A stretch of DNA of 64,000 bases, from contig LMAJ01000009.1 in assembly GCA_001507425.1 (NCBI GenBank), forward strand, positions 90,097-154,096, given 5' to 3'. A program made the translations under genes and the position numbers. The stretch comes from Flavobacteriaceae bacterium CRH (GTDB lineage Bacteria > Bacteroidota > Bacteroidia > Flavobacteriales > Flavobacteriaceae). Under the pieces are notes generated by a model. That model searched no databases, had not been told where the DNA came from, and saw nothing but the letters and a program-made list of their open reading frames with translations. Each line of letters starts with the position of its first letter. Within the stretch, counting starts at the first letter, position 1. Of the stretch, positions 61,050 to 64,000 are shown in pieces.

Positions 61050-62104
61050 TATATCTCGCCTATTAAAACAAATTCATTCGTAGCACCGATTTTCTTTAAT
61101 GTACTCATCTTACCTCCCGCCATGACTAAACCAACATTATTAATAACAATAACACCTGACAACAATAATAATGTCAAAGTCATTCCCGCTCTAGTAATAA
61201 AATTACACTCAAAATCAACTCGCAAGCCTACTGGTATAGTGATTGTAATATTTGCACCAACTATTAAAACACCGTTATTATAAGCATCCGACAAAGTAAT
61301 ATTTCCTAACAACGGAAACGTTGGGCTTGTTGTTATCGTTCCAGTATCTCCTTTAACCCCTTGAATACCTTGTAATCCTTGAAGTCCAGTATCTCCTTTT
61401 ACACCTTGAATACCTTGTAATCCTTGAAGTCCAACATCCCCTTTAGCTCCTTGAACACCTTGCAACCCTTGAAGTCCAATATCCCCTTTTACTCCTTGAA
61501 CACCTTGTAATCCTTGAAGTCCAGTATCCCCTTTTACTCCTTGAATACCTTGAAGTCCTTGAAGTCCAATATCCCCTTTTGCTCCTTGAACACCTTGTAA
61601 TCCTTGCTCTCCTTTTAATCCTTGAATACCCTGTTCACCCGTAACACCTTGTATGCCTGTATCTCCTTTTAACCCTTGTTCTCCTTGAAGTCCAACATCC
61701 CCTTTTATCCCTTGAATACCCTGTTCTCCTTGAAGTCCAGTATCTCCTTTTACACCTTGAATACCCTGTTCCCCCTGAATACCTTGAAGACCTTGTTCTC
61801 CCTTTTCTCCTGCACAATCATTATCCATAAAAAAGAATTTTCTAGCTAATTCAATTAAAAAATCGTTGAAATTATCCGCTGTAATTATGGGGTCACATAG
61901 TCCTGTATTAACTTGTAAATAATCCAAAACAAAAGGATTTGTCCCAAACGAAGCTTCAGATTGAATTTTAAACCTATTAGGAATTGAGGGAACTCCTACC
62001 ACGTTTTGTGCGGGATTAAAAGACGTAATTAAGGAATTGTCTTGTGTTCTATACAACAAGACATTTCCGTTTTTGTCCTTTACAAATTTTATAATTTTAC
62101 TCAT
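61049..62104 (-). CDS. Collagen-like repeat protein
   Basis: The 351-residue protein has an N-domain (1-98; begins SKIIKFVKDKNGNVLLYRTQ, includes TADNFNDFLIELARKFFF), then about 52 uninterrupted Gly-X-Y triplets (about 99-255) with a 15-residue period (GLQGLQGIQGVKGDT), and a C-domain of about 95 residues (ITLSDAYNNGVLIVG). The middle should form a triple helix, the ends a trimerising head and tail. No signal peptide is present. Similar collagen-like stalks occur in phage tail fibres. Its stop overlaps the start of the DUF285 gene, so the two products are made together and may form one fibre. Confidence 0.88.
   Translation of the reverse strand: MSKIIKFVKDKNGNVLLYRTQDNSLITSFNPAQNVVGVPSIPNRFKIQSEASFGTNPFVLDYLQVNTGLCDPIITADNFNDFLIELARKFFFMDNDCAGEKGEQGLQGIQGEQGIQGVKGDTGLQGEQGIQGIKGDVGLQGEQGLKGDTGIQGVTGEQGIQGLKGEQGLQGVQGAKGDIGLQGLQGIQGVKGDTGLQGLQGVQGVKGDIGLQGLQGVQGAKGDVGLQGLQGIQGVKGDTGLQGLQGIQGVKGDTGTITTSPTFPLLGNITLSDAYNNGVLIVGANITITIPVGLRVDFECNFITRAGMTLTLLLLSGVIVINNVGLVMAGGKMSTLKKIGATNEFVLIGEI
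61340..61810 (-). repeat. 45 bp tandem repeat within the collagen-like gene
   Basis: The DNA encoding the Gly-X-Y run repeats every 45 bp in its 5'-distal half (61340-61600) with few changes, and with more changes in 61600-61810. The order is consistent with slippage-driven expansion, so length may vary between strains. Confidence 0.85.
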
Positions 62105-62115
62105 CTATTTTAGGT

Positions 62116-62364
62116 TTAAGCTGCTCTTTTAACAACTCGTCTTTTTACCGTTCTCTTTCTAACTGGTTTCTTTTTTATAACTTTCTTAACCACTCGCTTC
62201 TTTACTGGTTTTTTCTTCGGAACGACTTTGACAACTTTACCTCCTTTGATATATTTATACCCTTTTTTAAGAGTTCCATCCACTTTTAAGCCAGTTGCTT
62301 TTACTACTCTTGCACATACCTTTTTTAATCCTCTTACTGCGGGTTTTCCTAATCCTGTTTTCAT
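62116..62364 (-). CDS. Lysine-rich basic protein, candidate DNA-binding/condensing protein
   Basis: The 82-residue protein is extremely basic. The first half has a short folded core (LKVDGTLKKGYKYIKGGKVV), and the second half is a Lys/Arg/Val/Pro-rich tail (KKKPVKKRVVKKVIKKKPV) like histone H1 or phage core proteins. It would bind nucleic acid strongly. It lies 31 bp after the ATPase gene stop and 11 bp before the collagen-like gene start, within one operon. I infer a role in packing the element's DNA or in binding it inside a particle, but no family is known. Confidence 0.7.
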   Translation of the reverse strand: MKTGLGKPAVRGLKKVCARVVKATGLKVDGTLKKGYKYIKGGKVVKVVPKKKPVKKRVVKKVIKKKPVRKRTVKRRVVKRAA

Positions 62365-62395
62365 AATTGATTGATTTTTGATTGATTTTTTTGTT

Positions 62396-63817
62396 TTAAT
62401 TTACTGCGAATGATAATTTTTCCTTGGTCGTTGGTTTTGCCTGTTCTTCGGATTCATTCTGCACTAGCTTTTTATTGAAAATATTGAATTTCAAGCCATC
62501 AAGAGGTTTGTCTTGGTATCGATTTTTATCAGCATAGATGTAATTGTCTCTATAATCCGTCTTCTTTTCTGTAAACAAAACAATGTCCGCATCAAATTGA
62601 CTTTTGCTACCGCCACGCATTTTTCCGTCGGTGGTTTGTTGAAAAATCACAATGAATAATTTACCATCATATTTTTTTCTCAAATCTTTATCCACTTCAA
62701 AACCCTTATGCATTTCCTGCATTTTGGTAAAACTGTCAATGACAATCACATCATTTTTTTTGATGAGTTGCTCCAGTTCTTGAACCGATTTTACTTCGGG
62801 AGCTTCAATGTTATTCAAAGCTTTTGCGTTTAAATATTGTTCCGCTTTATCAAAATACAAATTGCTCTCGGGATGCTCTTCAATACTGGCGTGTCCCACT
62901 TTATAATTTTGTGCTAAAGCATTCATAAACTGAAATGCCATTCTCGTTTTCATCGAACCTTGCCCGCCCGTAAGCGAAATAACAATACTCTCTTTTTTCT
63001 TGCGCTCTATTTGCCCTAAGAAACTTGCGATTTCAGCATTATCAATCTTGAAATAATTCACATTTTTGGGTTTGTTTGCCATTTTATAAGCAAGCGAATT
63101 TCTATTCTCTTTTGAACCTTTTACCGCTCCAAATAGTGCATATTGCCCGCCCGAAATTTTAGGCTCTTCCTCTTTTTCTTTCTTCGTAACGGCTTGTGTT
63201 GGAGTCGCTTTTTTGACAACATTTTTAGGCTTTACGGACATATCAATTATTCTCTTTGGCTTCCTATTATTCCCTTTTACAAGTTCTTTCAAAGCCATAA
63301 TAAATTGTTTTGTTTCCAAATAAACCCAAATCTCTTCTTCATTTTTTCCTGCTTGCATTTCGGCAACCTCGAAAACTTTTGTCTTTTTATTGTAATTGAT
63401 TAGTAAGCCATCAACATTGATTTTCCCAAAACTTCTTGGTTCAAAAACCACTTCATAACTTTCTTTGAAATCAGTTGCTTTAAGACTTATTTTATGCGCA
63501 CTCAAAAAACCATTCGCTATTTCGGTCAATGAGCCAATCTCATTTTCTGTTTTTAGCTTTGGTGTTTTTTTTACTGTCTTAACCGCCACTTTTTTAGTCG
63601 GCTTCGCCTTTACAGCTCTTTTTTTAGCTTTCTGTTTTTCATTTCCTTTCATAAACAAGAAATCTCCTTTTGCGTCAGGTTGCAAAATATAATCAGATGC
63701 TTTTTGCGCTTGACTACTGGCTTTCATTAGAAAACGATTGTCATTTTCTAAATTTGGCAATAGAACTTCGTTCCAACCTTTCAAATAACCTGCGTGGTTT
63801 TTATTGGTGTAAAACAT
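62396..63817 (-). CDS. RecA-like ATPase with basic linker, 5' end possibly truncated
   Basis: The 473-residue protein (from ATG 63817) has an N-domain (1-60), a Lys/Ala-rich linker (about 62-90), a second domain (about 95-190), another linker, and a RecA-fold ATPase domain at about 245-455: Walker A TGGQGSMKTRMAF, Walker B DVIVIDSFTKM and a late segment GKLFIVIFQQTTDGKMRGG with an arginine/glutamine switch, like KaiC/RadA/DnaB-type helicases. It could power DNA replication or packaging in the element. Only about 11 bp before the ATG seem native, since an IS-like end begins near 63828. The frame stays open through the IS end (to 63856), so the original N-terminus may be lost. Confidence 0.75.
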   Translation of the reverse strand: MFYTNKNHAGYLKGWNEVLLPNLENDNRFLMKASSQAQKASDYILQPDAKGDFLFMKGNEKQKAKKRAVKAKPTKKVAVKTVKKTPKLKTENEIGSLTEIANGFLSAHKISLKATDFKESYEVVFEPRSFGKINVDGLLINYNKKTKVFEVAEMQAGKNEEEIWVYLETKQFIMALKELVKGNNRKPKRIIDMSVKPKNVVKKATPTQAVTKKEKEEEPKISGGQYALFGAVKGSKENRNSLAYKMANKPKNVNYFKIDNAEIASFLGQIERKKKESIVISLTGGQGSMKTRMAFQFMNALAQNYKVGHASIEEHPESNLYFDKAEQYLNAKALNNIEAPEVKSVQELEQLIKKNDVIVIDSFTKMQEMHKGFEVDKDLRKKYDGKLFIVIFQQTTDGKMRGGSKSQFDADIVLFTEKKTDYRDNYIYADKNRYQDKPLDGLKFNIFNKKLVQNESEEQAKPTTKEKLSFAVN

Positions 63818-63827
63818 AATCCCCGCT

Positions 63828-64000
63828 TGTGTGCAAATTCTGGTAAAAGTGAGCATCCCATTCCGGTAAAAGAGAGCAATTGATTCCGGTTTAAAGTGAC
63901 CACCCTATTCTTGTAAAAAAGATCAGTTGATTCCGGTTCAAAGTGACCACCTCAAAAAGTAGTGTTTATAAAGAATATCTTACTTGTTTTTAAAACAAAA
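63828..64000 (+). mobile_element. Left end of an IS21-family-like insertion sequence, continuing beyond the window
   Basis: Starting at TGTGTGC, five ordered repeats with core attcYggtNNaaagNgaNc begin at 63837, 63860, 63883, 63907 and 63930 (spacing 23, 23, 24, 23). Copies 3 and 5 share ttccggttYaaagtgaccacc. Arrays of such repeats at the ends, bound by the transposase, are typical of IS21-family elements. The right part (63954-64000) is AT-rich and probably the istA promoter and leader, so istA should start just beyond the window. No transposase gene is visible, so the family is not proven. Confidence 0.7.
63837..63953 (+). repeat. Five-copy 23-24 bp iteron array
   Basis: The copies are attctggtaaaagtgagca, attccggtaaaagagagca, attccggtttaaagtgacc, attcttgtaaaaaagatca and attccggttcaaagtgacc. 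Copy 4 is the most diverged. They are all in the same direction and helically phased at about two turns, which fits a row of protein-binding sites. Confidence 0.85.

Noticed and set aside
61340..61810. Regular 45 bp repeats considered as a CRISPR array
   Set aside because: There are no spacers: the units are contiguous, stay in frame and encode Gly-X-Y triplets.
61635..61817. Arg/Gly-rich open frame inside the collagen-like gene
   Set aside because: It is an out-of-frame shadow of the 45 bp repeats; low-complexity translation only.
63837..63953. Iteron array as a plasmid or phage replication origin
   Set aside because: It lies at the edge of IS-like DNA with the same core in an order typical of IS21 ends, and no replication protein gene is adjacent on the visible side; the origin reading stays possible if no transposase follows.

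Overview
The window reads as a chromosome segment of a low-GC member of the Bacteroidota, most likely Flavobacterium or a close relative. The signs are TonB-dependent receptors with carboxypeptidase-regulatory-like N-domains, DUF4252, DUF4290, DUF5686 and DUF5522 proteins, Bacteroidota-type promoters (TTG, about 19 bp, TAnnTTTG) in place of sigma-70 boxes, few Shine-Dalgarno sequences, and a 6S-like RNA between zapA and rny. I identify the organism by gene content only; no alignment was run.

Layout. 1-4.7 kb: cobalamin uptake, with a cut-off periplasmic binding lipoprotein, then a B12 riboswitch controlling a BtuB-type receptor and a beta-propeller lipoprotein. 4.7-10.5 kb: an S41 protease; an ECF sigma / membrane-regulator / two DUF4252 operon; a matrixin-like lipoprotein protease whose usual start codon is missing; a YiaAB membrane protein. 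10.5-24 kb: carB, rpmH, a porin plus DASS anion transporter pair, an ABC-F ATPase, a GlmU-like protein, rpmE2 and a polyprenyl-type glycosyltransferase. 24-31 kb: phosphohexomutase, MsbA-like exporter, DUF2971 protein and small envelope proteins. 31-35 kb: an M23 peptidase, TonB receptor and duplicated membrane protein operon. 35-38 kb: a ZapB-like coiled coil, zapA, 6S RNA and rny. 38-57.7 kb: a histidine kinase, xerD, four paralogous outer-membrane barrels, aroQ, a DUF5686 protein, a DUF493-DUF4290-murA-CDF operon, an esterase, recQ-fmt, an HU protein, AlgH/YqgE, a class IV aminotransferase and a START-like protein.

57.8-64 kb is accessory DNA. A tRNA with a CAU anticodon is followed at once by a tyrosine recombinase. 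Facing the recombinase is a four-gene operon: RecA-like ATPase, lysine-rich basic protein, collagen-like protein and BspA/DUF285 repeat protein. Neither repeat protein has a signal peptide, which fits virion or injected-particle proteins better than cell-surface proteins. The 5' end of this operon is cut by DNA with five ordered 23-24 bp repeats, which I read as the end of an IS21-family insertion sequence. This tRNA-borne element is the best candidate for an undescribed system.

Throughout the core DNA, intergenic gaps carry long imperfect inverted repeats. The arm sequence differs from place to place, but the two arms at each place still match each other. Many of them surround or lie beside terminators.
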